64,000 nt of DNA from a virus, in the IMG/VR virus record IMGVR_UViG_3300044729_001198, positions 1 through 64,000 of that record. One strand, given 5' to 3'. The position numbers and the translations under genes were made by a program. This document shows positions 42,783-53,478 of this stretch, in pieces; the first letter of the stretch is position 1, and the number at the start of each line of letters is the position of its first letter. The notes below the pieces were generated by a model. That model was not told where the DNA came from. It did no database searches and was given only the letters and a program-made list of their open reading frames with translations.

Positions 42783-43985
42783 TTAAAAGTCTAATTTAAC
42801 CTTAACCAAGATTTCGTTTGAGAACGATTTCAAGATTGGTTTAGATAGTTTAGCAACTGCTAATAATTGATTATCATTATTGTAAAGTCCAACTTGAGTG
42901 ATGTACACTTTAGGGTCGCCGACAAACGTTTGTTGCCTTAATTGACCATTTGAACCAGTAATAAATGATGGGTTATTAGAAAAGTTATATTCAGCATTCT
43001 TTGCTCTTACAAAAAAGAAAGTCGATTTAACCTCTTCTTCGTTTCTGGCTTGAAATCCGTATGTAGCGTCAACAATAGCAGCACCACTAATGGCTGTAAA
43101 TAGTTTTTTGTGATTGTGTCTATCTTCACCGCCCGTAAGAGTTGGGACTACAGAACTTGCACTACGTTCAGTATTTAAAGAACAACTAGCATCTAATGTA
43201 GCAGCACTTAATACAAGAATTCCTTGTTGTGGATATACCGCTCCATAAACACCGGTACTATATACACCATTCAATAATGAGCCACTAACAATATTGTAAC
43301 TTGTAGCGGTAGAAACGCCTGTTTGATTTACATCACCACTGTCATCAATTAGAGACATCACTCTACCATTAGAACCCGACAATCTTAATTCCCAGTTACC
43401 TGGATCAAGTTTATCTTTTAAACGAGCTCTATTAATTGCTACAACATATATGTCATTTTGAGTTACACCGCCAAATGTAAAAGTTCTTTGGTTTGATGGT
43501 AATAATATTTGTTGAAATTGTGAATAGATTGCTTTAGATGGTGAATCTTCATTCTGACCATATGAACCACTACCTAATCTATGACCATATGTAATCGCAA
43601 ATTGCGGTTCTGATGTAGATGCTGATGGTATACCATTATAGATTTCATAATAGTATTGTTTTTGAGTTGATGATTGGTAAGACGATGTAAAGAACGATGT
43701 CAATTCGGCAACGTTACCACTCCATAAACCACGAGTCACTCGTTGTGTACCACCTTCAACTACGTCTTCAGTAGTGAATGCGTTATAAACTTTACCACTT
43801 CCATAATCATAAGCACCTGCTGGTACAGTTGGAGTTGCGTCTTGTTTGATATCATTTGCTAATATACTGGCTGCTGATGCTGGTTGTGCTGTTCCGGCTG
43901 AAGTTCCACCCGAAAGCGCTCCACCAAACATAGTACCAACTGTACCTGCACCACCTTGACCTTGACCTAAACTTACTACTGGCAT
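42783..43985 (-). CDS. Tail-appendage structural protein (400 aa)
   Basis: The Gly/Ala-rich N-terminus (MPVVSLGQGQGGAGTVGTMF) leads into a beta-rich body. The C-terminal module (FSNNPSFITGSNGQLRQQTF, then YITQVGLYNNDNQLLAVAKL) is shared with the LamG-like protein. AAGGAAGG precedes the start. It lies between two other tail-appendage genes. Confidence 0.6.
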   Translation of the reverse strand: MPVVSLGQGQGGAGTVGTMFGGALSGGTSAGTAQPASAASILANDIKQDATPTVPAGAYDYGSGKVYNAFTTEDVVEGGTQRVTRGLWSGNVAELTSFFTSSYQSSTQKQYYYEIYNGIPSASTSEPQFAITYGHRLGSGSYGQNEDSPSKAIYSQFQQILLPSNQRTFTFGGVTQNDIYVVAINRARLKDKLDPGNWELRLSGSNGRVMSLIDDSGDVNQTGVSTATSYNIVSGSLLNGVYSTGVYGAVYPQQGILVLSAATLDASCSLNTERSASSVVPTLTGGEDRHNHKKLFTAISGAAIVDATYGFQARNEEEVKSTFFFVRAKNAEYNFSNNPSFITGSNGQLRQQTFVGDPKVYITQVGLYNNDNQLLAVAKLSKPILKSFSNEILVKVKLDF

Positions 43986-44001
43986 TTTATTCCTTCCTTA
44001 A

Positions 44002-44673
44002 TTATGAGAATGTTGCTGATGTTCTTGTTGCTGTGATTACATCGTTAATAGGATTAACAGTCAAATCAATTTCAACTCTACCACCGGTCTCATTACCAAT
44101 AACAATAATACGGGTACTGATTGCGGTTCTTGTAGGGAGAACTTTAGTGGTTATTTTAATTTGGTTTTTACCAACAACACTTTGAGTCAAGTTTCTTGAG
44201 TAAGATGAAACGTTGATAATCGGATTAACACCACCAGGAACTCCAGGGTTACCAGAGATACTTGCAGCATCCGAGTTTAAAAGAATTGCAGTGTATCCAA
44301 GATTCTCGTTACCACCATTTTTAGTTGTTAAATCAATCGTAGCAGTTCTGCCGGATTCATCTAAACTTAATGTGGTAACTGATGCTTGAATATATGGTAA
44401 TTTTAATGTTGTTTTTGGTAATGTCAACAACTTGTATTTCATTGAATAGCTTTCATCAGTAAGCGCTTCAACTACAGGCATATTCTCTATAATAATACCA
44501 TAGTAATCCGTACCCAGCGGGTGTGCTGGATTCCATAATTCATAATCCACCTCATCATCTGCTAATGCAAATTGAGTAATTTGAAATTTGTCACGACCTT
44601 GTGCAAGTAACTCTCTACCCTTTTTTGTGAGGATAGCGTCTACAGTTACTGATGAGTTATCTAAAAATCCCAT
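44002..44673 (-). CDS. Tail/baseplate structural protein (223 aa)
   Basis: The N-terminus MGFLDNSSVTVDAILTKKGR, then ELLAQGRDKFQITQFALADD, is a motif I recall from structural proteins of marine T4-type phages. The C-terminal 120 residues are an Ig-like beta sandwich (TTKVLPTRTAISTRIIVIGN). It is probably a baseplate or fibre connector. TAGGAAAAC precedes the start. It follows the 1,428-residue baseplate gene with a gap of about 50 bp that carries a TATTTAT motif. Confidence 0.6.
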   Translation of the reverse strand: MGFLDNSSVTVDAILTKKGRELLAQGRDKFQITQFALADDEVDYELWNPAHPLGTDYYGIIIENMPVVEALTDESYSMKYKLLTLPKTTLKLPYIQASVTTLSLDESGRTATIDLTTKNGGNENLGYTAILLNSDAASISGNPGVPGGVNPIINVSSYSRNLTQSVVGKNQIKITTKVLPTRTAISTRIIVIGNETGGRVEIDLTVNPINDVITATRTSATFS

Positions 44674-44722
44674 GTTGTTTTCCTAATTTATATAATATAA
44701 ATATTGTTTTTTCTTTTTTATG

Positions 44723-47700
44723 TTACAATCTGCTTATGTTACTTTTGATATTCGTTATAGGGCTTGGTGCAAATACACTCGCTTGTGACTTAATTATACC
44801 TGCACTAGCAGAACCACTACCCTTATAATTAGTTGCTACCAAGTTTTTCGGATTCATCGCTTTAACAACTTTACCAGTAGGACTCTTAACATCAAGAACC
44901 CCACCACCGGCAGTTGTTGTTGAGAATACCAACTTGTTTGGTTTAACTTTAGTTACAACAATAACAGGACCACCATCCGGCGTATCTGGTGAATTTGTTG
45001 TTAGTGAATCAGAACTCACTCGACATCCGTTGAATTTTAAATTTTCAAGAGCCAATCCTTGATAATCAGAACCTTGTGCTGGTTTGTATGATGCTGAGGA
45101 TGGTAATCCTAAACTTGCTGAAAGAGCTGTACTATAGAATAGGTTTACAATTTGACCACCATTTTGAGATGGCCGAGCGTTCAACACACTACTGCCAGTC
45201 GGAATATACTCCCAATATCCATTTGTTGTTGTAAAGTATTCACCTGAAGAACTTAATTGAGATATGTAATACTTGTATGTGGATGCTTCATAATTATACA
45301 AATCAATTACACCATCAACCGACCCACTACCAAAACCATAATCTTGTCGTGAAGCGGTTATCATCGGAATAACTCTACCAATATTAGCAGAGTAGTCATG
45401 TCGTGTATAAGATACTTTACGGGGTCTACGATACTTACTACGTTCGAGGACGTGTGGTTCTATCAAGATACCTTTACGCCAATCAACCCGAGCAGGTAGT
45501 AGTTGTCGTATTTGTTCGAATACAGACATATCGTAACGAGCCAACATATCCATAATTAAATCAATAGCAGTTCCCGTTGTGTACTTTTGAAAGTAATTTT
45601 TGGCTTTGTATTTTAATAACGGATAGTCATCGTTGTATCTTTCGTCAGGATCACCAACGTAATCATCGGCTTCAAAATATCCTTCAGAATTAAATATGTC
45701 GTGGTTGATTGTATCTACAGTTGAAAAATAAGTTCCAATCAAGTTTGAATCTAATGCCGCAAAATCATATTCACTTTGTTCAACGCTATAATCAGGATTT
45801 AATACACCTTTTAATGAAGAGGATTCTATTCTGATTTTATTATTCATTAAGTTTAAAGCACCAACCGATGGTATTGACATCCATTGAGTATCAACCTCAC
45901 CAACAAGATTCGATGCTGATACACTTACAAACGAAGCACTTAAAATCTGACCTTGGTCGGTTTGTGTTACTTTTTGGTTTGGGTGAATAGATGAAATTGA
46001 AGCTGACTTAAATGTACTGTCCGGATAAATTCTATATAACAATTTATCATATGCGGTTAACATATTTAAGTCCGTTGTATTGTCATCAGCAAAATAGGCC
46101 TCTCTATTTTTTGCGTGTTCGGTTACAATCTCATTACTTAATACAGTGTTGTAATATCTAACTTCTTGAATACTTGCTGTATAATTGTTGGATGGGAATG
46201 TATATGGGCCTGGAACTTGTAATGTGGCGGAACTAACCGACCATATTGAGTTTAAAGTTGAAGCTGATGCTGGAGTAGACGTAGATGCTGTTGGATTTGC
46301 TAATATAAATCCAAAGTCATCAACCATAGCAGCATTTATAGAAAGACTTGAGGATGCTATTGTAAACACAACATCACGTCTCGTTTTATAAGGTACATAA
46401 CTCGAACTAACAATATCCGTACCATTTACACCGGCTCTGATTCGTGCTGATTTTGTATTTGGATTATAATCCCAAAAATAATCAAGGTAATCAGACCCGC
46501 TTGTCAACCTCATCAGATGGTAACTACCTACCGGCATTTTACCAATAATTTCAATTGTAGATGGTCTATATGAATTTATATCACCCCATGGGTGTGTTGA
46601 ATATTGGTCTTTGGCAAGTTCTAACTTGTATAAGAATACGTCATGCTCGTAAACATTTTTCTTTTCATTTACAGCAGGACCACCCCATTCTCTAATTTGT
46701 AAAAATGATTGTGGTATTCCATATGCTGATAGAATTGATTTGATGGAACGTGCTGTACCCTTTGTCTTATATAGCAATGGTATATTATTTACAATACGTC
46801 TCCACGTTTCATGTGTTATTTGCTCTCTAGCTTTTGATTGTAGAGAACTGCTTTGATATAGAGTACCATTATTCTCAACACCCAATGCATATTTCCACAA
46901 ACTTACATCAGAGTACCCATTGGATAATTGCCATCCAACCGATTGTGCTACTGATTTTAAAATCTCATCAGCCATACCATCTCGTGGGTGTTCTTCACGT
47001 TTATTGATATCCGTAAGTGCTTTTATATATGTCCAATATACATCAAAATGTTGACCAATCATGTCGACAAATGTAATGTAGTCAGAATTTTTATCATCTT
47101 CTTGTAGATGTATCGGAATGAAATTTCGTAAACGAGAGTCATTCAATTCATCATATAAAGAAGCCGATGCGTATACACCACTATACCACGTTTCTGCTTG
47201 AGAACTTGTGATGTGTCTTAAAATATGAGGATATGTTGCTACTTTTGGATATGGTTCGATTTGATAAGCAGATGATGACCAAAACGTATAATTGTTTTTA
47301 TTTACATCGTAATACATCCATTGTTCAAAATCATCAAACCCACCAACAATTCTATCTCTACGAACAAGCGATTGTGATATGTTTGTGATTGCTTCAGAAC
47401 CACTAACGCTACCCAATACATTTATACGATTATTATAGTTTTCTATTTGCTGTAGTTTGTATATAAAATTATCAACCCTCTCGGTTGCGGATGAAAAGTG
47501 TACAAAGTTAGCGAAATCGGAGTAGTCAATATTTAATTTGGTTTGACCAAGTGAACCACTAAAATAGTGATTTATTATTTGTTGAGACGTTGTAAGGTCA
47601 GCGTCTAACAAACTATCCCATGTTTGCCAGTCGGTTGAGTTTCCTGAATTTAAGGTTACATCTATAGCAAAATTTGGCTCTGAAAAATCATCTCTATCTG

Positions 47701-49009
47701 GCTTTACTGATGCTTCTGGAAATACTATAATCTTTTCTACATATGATTTCAATAAACGACCACACACAGCAACACTTGTTCTATTCTGAACTTCGTTACC
47801 AATTGGTTTTGTTAATTTAACAACAACCGAGGTCCATTGAGTTGGCGTTGTGTCGAATCGTGAATATGTTAATGAATCAAACCCAGCAGTTGTATTTATA
47901 ACCTTTATAGTGGTGTCAGGAACTTGAACTGCGTTTGGTAAAAAGAAATACCAAGCAACACCAAGTTCGGATGTAGGTACGGCGGCTCCACTTTTAGTTC
48001 CCCAAAAGTATGCAAGAGTAGAATCGTTTATTGTGGAATTTCTAACAGCATTTGCCGTTGCGTTACCAGCACTACCTGGAATTGCATCTAAAGCGGCTAT
48101 AATATCATCTTTTGATACTTCACGTTGTACAAACCCATAACCATTGTTTACACCAGTTTCTTGTAATTTAAAATAAGCAAATCTACCAGTCGGTTTACCA
48201 TCTTTATCAGCACCATTGGTAGTGCCACCAATAACAATAGTTGGGGTGTAAACTTCCATGAACAAGTCCCACTCGCCACTTGAAAAACTTGTTTTCAAAA
48301 AACGTGTACTGATATTGTCAAATGTCCCCCTTGGACATTGTAGTTCACTATCAACAACACCTTTTGATGGTCCAAAGAATTCCATCGATACGATGTCGTA
48401 TAAATTATTATCACCAAAGTTTAATACAAAATCTCTGAATACATTACCACCTTTGTTAAAAGAATTAGTAGCACTTGGTTCAAGATATATATCTCTTAAC
48501 AATGAAAAATTCTTTTCAGCAGGAGCAAGTTCATCTTTAATATCAATTGTTGTTTCACCAACAACTATAGAACCAGCACTTGCTTTTGCGGAAGATGGTG
48601 CTTTAAATGATAATTTAACTTCAGTTCTATCAGATGAAATAGCACTTACAATTACATCAGAGTTTTTAGGCGTACCATTAAATCTTTGCAAGAAGTTATA
48701 CACCATGGAATATGTACCTTGGTTAATTCCAGCGTCGCGTATATCCTTTTCAGGTTGAATATACAACTTTGACCCAATGTAATCAATTGGATTGCTATAA
48801 TACGATTTGATTAGGTTTTCACCAGCGTATATATGAACTTCAGATACGACATCCACATCACCTTCATCGTAATTACCTTTGAGGTCGTTTTCGGTAAGTT
48901 GAAGAATGTATTCTTTTAATGCTTCACGACTCTCCATAGGAATAGTCTCTCCGAATACAGGAACGTACCCAAGCACTTCATCGATATTTGTAAATCTATT
49001 TAACGACAT
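44723..49009 (-). CDS. Very large baseplate-associated protein (1,428 aa)
   Basis: The N-terminal 550 residues (MSLNRFTNIDEVLGYVPVFG...) are globular. The middle (about 660-740: YITFVDMIGQHFDVYWTYIK, then NKREEHPRDGMADEILKSVA and WRRIVNNIPLLYKTKGTARS) resembles tail proteins that wrap the baseplate wedge. A LamG-like stretch follows at about 830-960 (EIIGKMPVGSYHLMRLTSGS; EVRYYNTVLSNEIVTEHAKN). Its position just after gp25 and gp6 suggests a gp7- or gp10-like wedge role, but I cannot prove homology. No Shine-Dalgarno sequence is obvious. Confidence 0.6.
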   Translation of the reverse strand: MSLNRFTNIDEVLGYVPVFGETIPMESREALKEYILQLTENDLKGNYDEGDVDVVSEVHIYAGENLIKSYYSNPIDYIGSKLYIQPEKDIRDAGINQGTYSMVYNFLQRFNGTPKNSDVIVSAISSDRTEVKLSFKAPSSAKASAGSIVVGETTIDIKDELAPAEKNFSLLRDIYLEPSATNSFNKGGNVFRDFVLNFGDNNLYDIVSMEFFGPSKGVVDSELQCPRGTFDNISTRFLKTSFSSGEWDLFMEVYTPTIVIGGTTNGADKDGKPTGRFAYFKLQETGVNNGYGFVQREVSKDDIIAALDAIPGSAGNATANAVRNSTINDSTLAYFWGTKSGAAVPTSELGVAWYFFLPNAVQVPDTTIKVINTTAGFDSLTYSRFDTTPTQWTSVVVKLTKPIGNEVQNRTSVAVCGRLLKSYVEKIIVFPEASVKPDRDDFSEPNFAIDVTLNSGNSTDWQTWDSLLDADLTTSQQIINHYFSGSLGQTKLNIDYSDFANFVHFSSATERVDNFIYKLQQIENYNNRINVLGSVSGSEAITNISQSLVRRDRIVGGFDDFEQWMYYDVNKNNYTFWSSSAYQIEPYPKVATYPHILRHITSSQAETWYSGVYASASLYDELNDSRLRNFIPIHLQEDDKNSDYITFVDMIGQHFDVYWTYIKALTDINKREEHPRDGMADEILKSVAQSVGWQLSNGYSDVSLWKYALGVENNGTLYQSSSLQSKAREQITHETWRRIVNNIPLLYKTKGTARSIKSILSAYGIPQSFLQIREWGGPAVNEKKNVYEHDVFLYKLELAKDQYSTHPWGDINSYRPSTIEIIGKMPVGSYHLMRLTSGSDYLDYFWDYNPNTKSARIRAGVNGTDIVSSSYVPYKTRRDVVFTIASSSLSINAAMVDDFGFILANPTASTSTPASASTLNSIWSVSSATLQVPGPYTFPSNNYTASIQEVRYYNTVLSNEIVTEHAKNREAYFADDNTTDLNMLTAYDKLLYRIYPDSTFKSASISSIHPNQKVTQTDQGQILSASFVSVSASNLVGEVDTQWMSIPSVGALNLMNNKIRIESSSLKGVLNPDYSVEQSEYDFAALDSNLIGTYFSTVDTINHDIFNSEGYFEADDYVGDPDERYNDDYPLLKYKAKNYFQKYTTGTAIDLIMDMLARYDMSVFEQIRQLLPARVDWRKGILIEPHVLERSKYRRPRKVSYTRHDYSANIGRVIPMITASRQDYGFGSGSVDGVIDLYNYEASTYKYYISQLSSSGEYFTTTNGYWEYIPTGSSVLNARPSQNGGQIVNLFYSTALSASLGLPSSASYKPAQGSDYQGLALENLKFNGCRVSSDSLTTNSPDTPDGGPVIVVTKVKPNKLVFSTTTAGGGVLDVKSPTGKVVKAMNPKNLVATNYKGSGSASAGIIKSQASVFAPSPITNIKSNISRL

Positions 49010-49014
49010 AATCT

Positions 49015-49449
49015 TTACTGATAATATGGGATGTTTTCAATGAATACCCAAGTTTGTGATGTAGCATTCCAATTATAGACATCATCACTTCCATCTTGAA
49101 GAGGAACTCTATTTTCTTCACCATCGGTCGTACCGGCATACCCAAATGGGTCATACGATGCTGGGGTTGAACTTGTACTCGATGGTGGTCGTGTATCTAT
49201 TTCGGTTTGATATTGTGGATTTGGTTTTATTTTAACAGCGGTTATTTTTGGTTTTATTTCGTTTGATATTTCATCAATAAATTCATTAAAGAATGAATAT
49301 TGTGTATACTTTGCAGTGTCGGTAAAATCACCAGCACCAATACCAAGTTTTCCGTATTGTTGTAATGGAGTTCCATTCTCATCAAATGAAACCGGGTATG
49401 ATATTATCTGACCCCTACCATTCCTTTTAATGTTTCTTTCTACTGCCAT
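49015..49449 (-). CDS. Small baseplate-region protein (144 aa)
   Basis: The protein starts MAVERNIKRNGRGQIISYPV and has a low-complexity Ser/Thr/Pro middle (RPPSSTSSTPASYDPFGYAG). Its ending (DDVYNWNATSQTWVFIENIP) resembles small decoration or linker proteins. It fills the 5-bp-spaced slot between two large baseplate genes and shares its first base with the stop of the upstream gene. Function unknown. Confidence 0.55.
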   Translation of the reverse strand: MAVERNIKRNGRGQIISYPVSFDENGTPLQQYGKLGIGAGDFTDTAKYTQYSFFNEFIDEISNEIKPKITAVKIKPNPQYQTEIDTRPPSSTSSTPASYDPFGYAGTTDGEENRVPLQDGSDDVYNWNATSQTWVFIENIPYYQ

Positions 49450-51542
49450 TATTTAACCACTTTGAAATAGAAGTTATCGTCATAGTATTTTGTAGTACCA
49501 TTCATGACAACTTTAAATACAAACTTATAGAACCTTTCGGGTTGTAATCCATTGAACCAAAAATTAAAATAATTGGATGTTGAATCGCAACTTATCTTTG
49601 TATAAGTATCATCGAACGGAATAATTGTCTGATGTGTTTCAGCATCAACTACCGAGTAATATGTGGTTGTTGGTAAATACTTAACAACTTTTGTCGGTGA
49701 TGATGAAAATGTTCTCGTAGCGTATCTTTCTCTACCAAATACTCTAATTTTAGCTTGAGAGGTTTCTTTATATTCGGTAAGTAACCCTTTAACATATAAT
49801 ATTACATCATCAGCTCCAGATGCACTCGAAAGTGCTGACAATGAACCTGTAGTAAATGTAAAATTATTCCATCGTATATCGAGAGTTGGTGGGTATATTG
49901 TATGTGTGTCGGATGAGAAATACTTCATCGAACCGAATTTTTTGGTAGATGCTTCATCGACTCTGCTTTTCAATACAATAAGTCCATTATTTAACCTATC
50001 ACCTCGTAACCAATCGTTTACATATTCAGTAACTTCAACATTTACATTTTGAACATATTTGTCAAATGATTGTGAATATGTTGTATTAGTCCCCCATGAT
50101 GAGGTATACCATGTGCCACCACCGGAATTAACATTATATCGCGCTTCAAACGTTCTATCAGAATAATAAGCTCCGGTTGGATATAAGGTGGGGTCAGTCT
50201 TTAAAATAAATGATGACAATGATGCGCTTGCGTCACCGATGGTATCATTATAATATGTCCATCTAAAATAGTAATGACCATCTTGGGCTGCTACAAAACT
50301 TGAAGTGAATTGTATAGACCCACTTAAATATTCCGAATAACCATCCATTTCCGATGCTTGTAATTGACGACCATCGGGTTCTAATATGGTGAATGCTATA
50401 GAACTGCTAACATCGGAATTTGATGCAAACATATTTCCACTATTAGCATTAAAGCTTGCGGTATATCCAATTCCACCAAATAATTCAAATCGTTTAAATA
50501 ATGTAGCTCCGCCGAAATTAGAAGCACTCATATTTAGTTTACTTTGACTTACAAATATAGTTGGAATCTCACCAAGGCTACCCGTGATTGGTTCACTTAA
50601 AAAATAACTTGCTGAAGCAGGTGTACCATTAACTACAAACGTGTCATTTACTAAAGTTCCGGGAGATACCATTTTGTATATGAAAAAGTTATCAATTGTA
50701 GCTGTTACTCCATTTGAATTATTTTCATCAAAGAATGTAAATTGTATATTATGATTACCACTATTTGATGCAGTAAATGATACAGAGTGTGTAGCGGCTG
50801 TCGTTAAGTTTTGTGTATAATTTGAAACTTCAGCTGCTGTATAATATGTATTATCTGGCCTTTGTATTCTAAAGTCTATGCCATTTATATTAGTCGGGTC
50901 TACTTCAAAATCTATGTAGTATATTGAACCACTACTTAATGATGCTGATAGATTTGCAGTTCCACCACCATACGCTGATGCTGACATTTCCATCTTAAAA
51001 CTACTTGATATATTAAGTTCTGTAGCAGTACCATTAATACCATTTATAGCATCAATTAATGTAAATTCACCAAGGGTTGATACAAAATCGTAATATAAAC
51101 TTAAACCAGGAACGTTGGATGGGTGTTTTCCGGTATTAGCATTTGCATTAATAACATCCCAAACATCAGTACCATTTCTATAGACCCAAGATACACCATC
51201 AACATTGTGTGGTGTGTCTGGTTCCGAACCAACGCCCTCATCCCATGATTCTTTTAACGGATATACATATAGTGTATAGTTTGACGCTATTTGAGATTCA
51301 TCAATAGATTCGAGATGTAAGTAGTATTTAATACTACCGCTAATGTCACCATCAACAATAGATTGACTTATAGTAGATAGGTCATATTGTAGTAGGGCTC
51401 TACTATTACCAAATAATGTAGTGTTATCGGTGTCATACAATTTTATAACTTCAAGAATCTCGTCCTTGCCGGTGTTCTGATTCTTACGAAGTGTATCTTC
51501 GTAGATTGTTGCGTCCTTCTTTGGATAAAGTCTATAAATCAT
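49449..51542 (-). CDS. Tail structural protein with DNRLRE-like N-terminus (697 aa)
   Basis: Residues 1-130 (MIYRLYPKKDATIYEDTLRK, then NSRALLQYDLSTI) resemble the DNRLRE type of beta domain found in surface and phage proteins. The middle carries two carbohydrate-binding-like jelly rolls (about 145-290 and 310-440), each ending in an N/D-rich turn (FTFFDENNSNG; FRWTYYNDTIGD). The C-terminus (about 590-697) is a fibronectin-like domain (YFNFWFNGLQPERFYKFVFK). AGAGG precedes the start. It is probably part of the baseplate periphery. Confidence 0.6.
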   Translation of the reverse strand: MIYRLYPKKDATIYEDTLRKNQNTGKDEILEVIKLYDTDNTTLFGNSRALLQYDLSTISQSIVDGDISGSIKYYLHLESIDESQIASNYTLYVYPLKESWDEGVGSEPDTPHNVDGVSWVYRNGTDVWDVINANANTGKHPSNVPGLSLYYDFVSTLGEFTLIDAINGINGTATELNISSSFKMEMSASAYGGGTANLSASLSSGSIYYIDFEVDPTNINGIDFRIQRPDNTYYTAAEVSNYTQNLTTAATHSVSFTASNSGNHNIQFTFFDENNSNGVTATIDNFFIYKMVSPGTLVNDTFVVNGTPASASYFLSEPITGSLGEIPTIFVSQSKLNMSASNFGGATLFKRFELFGGIGYTASFNANSGNMFASNSDVSSSIAFTILEPDGRQLQASEMDGYSEYLSGSIQFTSSFVAAQDGHYYFRWTYYNDTIGDASASLSSFILKTDPTLYPTGAYYSDRTFEARYNVNSGGGTWYTSSWGTNTTYSQSFDKYVQNVNVEVTEYVNDWLRGDRLNNGLIVLKSRVDEASTKKFGSMKYFSSDTHTIYPPTLDIRWNNFTFTTGSLSALSSASGADDVILYVKGLLTEYKETSQAKIRVFGRERYATRTFSSSPTKVVKYLPTTTYYSVVDAETHQTIIPFDDTYTKISCDSTSNYFNFWFNGLQPERFYKFVFKVVMNGTTKYYDDNFYFKVVK

Positions 51543-51552
51543 TTCTTACCTC

Positions 51553-53469
51553 TTAAAACAATCTAACTACCTTACCACGGATGTCCGTGTCAGGATATTT
51601 TACTTCAAAAATAGCTGGGTCTTTGGGTGGGTATATCATACCATTTCGAGTTGCGTTTTTCATATCGTATTTGTTTGATGAATATAATCCATCATATTTG
51701 TTTACTATTTGTAAACCACCCTCACCATTTTCATTTGGTCTAACTACACTTTGTACACCCTTTACACCATCCAATAATACATACACATCCGATAGGTTTA
51801 TTGGTTGATTTATTTGCATATTATCAATGTGGAAATATTTCTTTAGAGCATCTACACATCTTAATAAAACTTCATTAGAGTTGTAGTTTGGTAATACAAT
51901 GATTTCAAAATCAATACCAACGTTGACTATATGTGCGTTTTTAATATTTACAGCATCAGTTAAAATTCTATAATATGACAAATAGTTTTTAAGATTCTCT
52001 TTGGTAGCTGTATTTAAGTTTTTTAATCTTTGATTAGCATCATAACCAAGAATATAGAAGTTTATAGCTAATGGATTTGGAATTCCGTTTTTCACATAAG
52101 TACCATCAAGAGCGGTTGATACTTGGAAATCAGGAGCAACATAAGCTTTAGATACCGACCCAAATTGAGGCGGCATTGCGTACGCTCTTAATACATAGTC
52201 TTCACGAGTTACTGCTCGATTTTGAGCTCTGAAATATGATATAGCATTTTGGCGTACTTCTTCAATTTCTTCTTCGTATTTACCACCACCAGCAGCCGCT
52301 TCATTTGTTGCGGCTATTGAACGTTGAACCACACGATATACTGTACCATCCAAATCAGTAGCATCGTTTTCTAAAATTAAATCGGATATTTTTGTAAGGT
52401 CTTGAGATGGTACGTTATCGACTACACCATTACCAACTCGATATGTAACAGTTAATGTTGTATTCGCTGGAGCTACACCATATGTTTTTGAATACATAAA
52501 GTTAGATGGGTCAATTCCTTGGTCAAGATTTGAAGTAGCATTGTATAACGCAGAACCAACATTAGTTGGGTTTGGTAAGATTTCTTCATCAGCATTTGAT
52601 GATACGCCTGCCCCAAACTGAATGTCTATTGAACCATCGTCAACAATTCGAGTTACGAATCGCTTTGGAACTTTTTTAAGTCTTAATAGATATGGAGTTT
52701 CTGAAGCGTATACTGACATTTGTAGTGAATAGTCGGTTGTATTTGGTACTTGTTCAAATACAGTATCTTGAGCAAGATATTCTACTTTAGACCACACGTC
52801 ACCATCATCATCCATGATTTTAATCACATCAATCAAACCATCATCTTCGATTTTTATTTTGTCGTAAATCTTTGGAGTAGTAAATGTAAATGTGGATGTT
52901 TTTTCTTCACCACTTACAGCTTTTACATATTTTTTAAGAAGATAATAGATTGGTTCATTCGTAGTTTCGTCTATCTGATAAACCGTTACTTCAGTTGGGT
53001 CATATGATGATGAGAACGAAAAGTTTACTTTTTCAATTGTTGAGAATACCACATTCGGATTTGATACCGATGAGGCCTTCATACCTTCTTTGATTGTTAA
53101 TGCGTAGTCAAAATCAGGAGCTACATTATCACCAACACCCTTTGATGGTACAATTTGATAAACACTTAAAGTTGTACTCGCAGGAACATTCAGTTTTGGT
53201 TTGTAACCAAATGATTGTGCTATTGTAAATACATTCTTTTTTTCTTGAGCTTCTTCAAGAATAGATTCTCTCAATTGAACGTCTGTATAATATGAAAGTA
53301 CGTCACCAACATATGAAGCCATTTCCATGAACATCATTCCGGGTGACGACTCGTTAAAATCGTTATATGTTTGTGGGAAGTAATTCTTTGTGAAGTCAAT
53401 TAGATTTTGTCTAATATCTCCAAAATCACGACCAATTAAATTAACTTCTTTTTTTATTTTGTCTGCCAT
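51553..53469 (-). CDS. 6: Baseplate wedge protein (gp6/J-like)
   Basis: The 638-residue protein fits the T4 gp6 / phage baseplate J family: N-terminal FTKNYFPQTYNDFNESSPGM, FMEMASYVGDVLSYYTDVQL (about 48-67), then the core motif AVTREDYVLRAYAMPPQFGS near residue 425. The C-terminal region (QPINLSDVYVLLDGVKGVQS) is the segment that contacts gp25. It builds the wedge ring that triggers sheath contraction. GAGGAATATAA precedes the start. It lies 9 bp after gp25. Confidence 0.9.
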   Translation of the reverse strand: MADKIKKEVNLIGRDFGDIRQNLIDFTKNYFPQTYNDFNESSPGMMFMEMASYVGDVLSYYTDVQLRESILEEAQEKKNVFTIAQSFGYKPKLNVPASTTLSVYQIVPSKGVGDNVAPDFDYALTIKEGMKASSVSNPNVVFSTIEKVNFSFSSSYDPTEVTVYQIDETTNEPIYYLLKKYVKAVSGEEKTSTFTFTTPKIYDKIKIEDDGLIDVIKIMDDDGDVWSKVEYLAQDTVFEQVPNTTDYSLQMSVYASETPYLLRLKKVPKRFVTRIVDDGSIDIQFGAGVSSNADEEILPNPTNVGSALYNATSNLDQGIDPSNFMYSKTYGVAPANTTLTVTYRVGNGVVDNVPSQDLTKISDLILENDATDLDGTVYRVVQRSIAATNEAAAGGGKYEEEIEEVRQNAISYFRAQNRAVTREDYVLRAYAMPPQFGSVSKAYVAPDFQVSTALDGTYVKNGIPNPLAINFYILGYDANQRLKNLNTATKENLKNYLSYYRILTDAVNIKNAHIVNVGIDFEIIVLPNYNSNEVLLRCVDALKKYFHIDNMQINQPINLSDVYVLLDGVKGVQSVVRPNENGEGGLQIVNKYDGLYSSNKYDMKNATRNGMIYPPKDPAIFEVKYPDTDIRGKVVRLF

Positions 53470-53478
53470 TTATATTCC

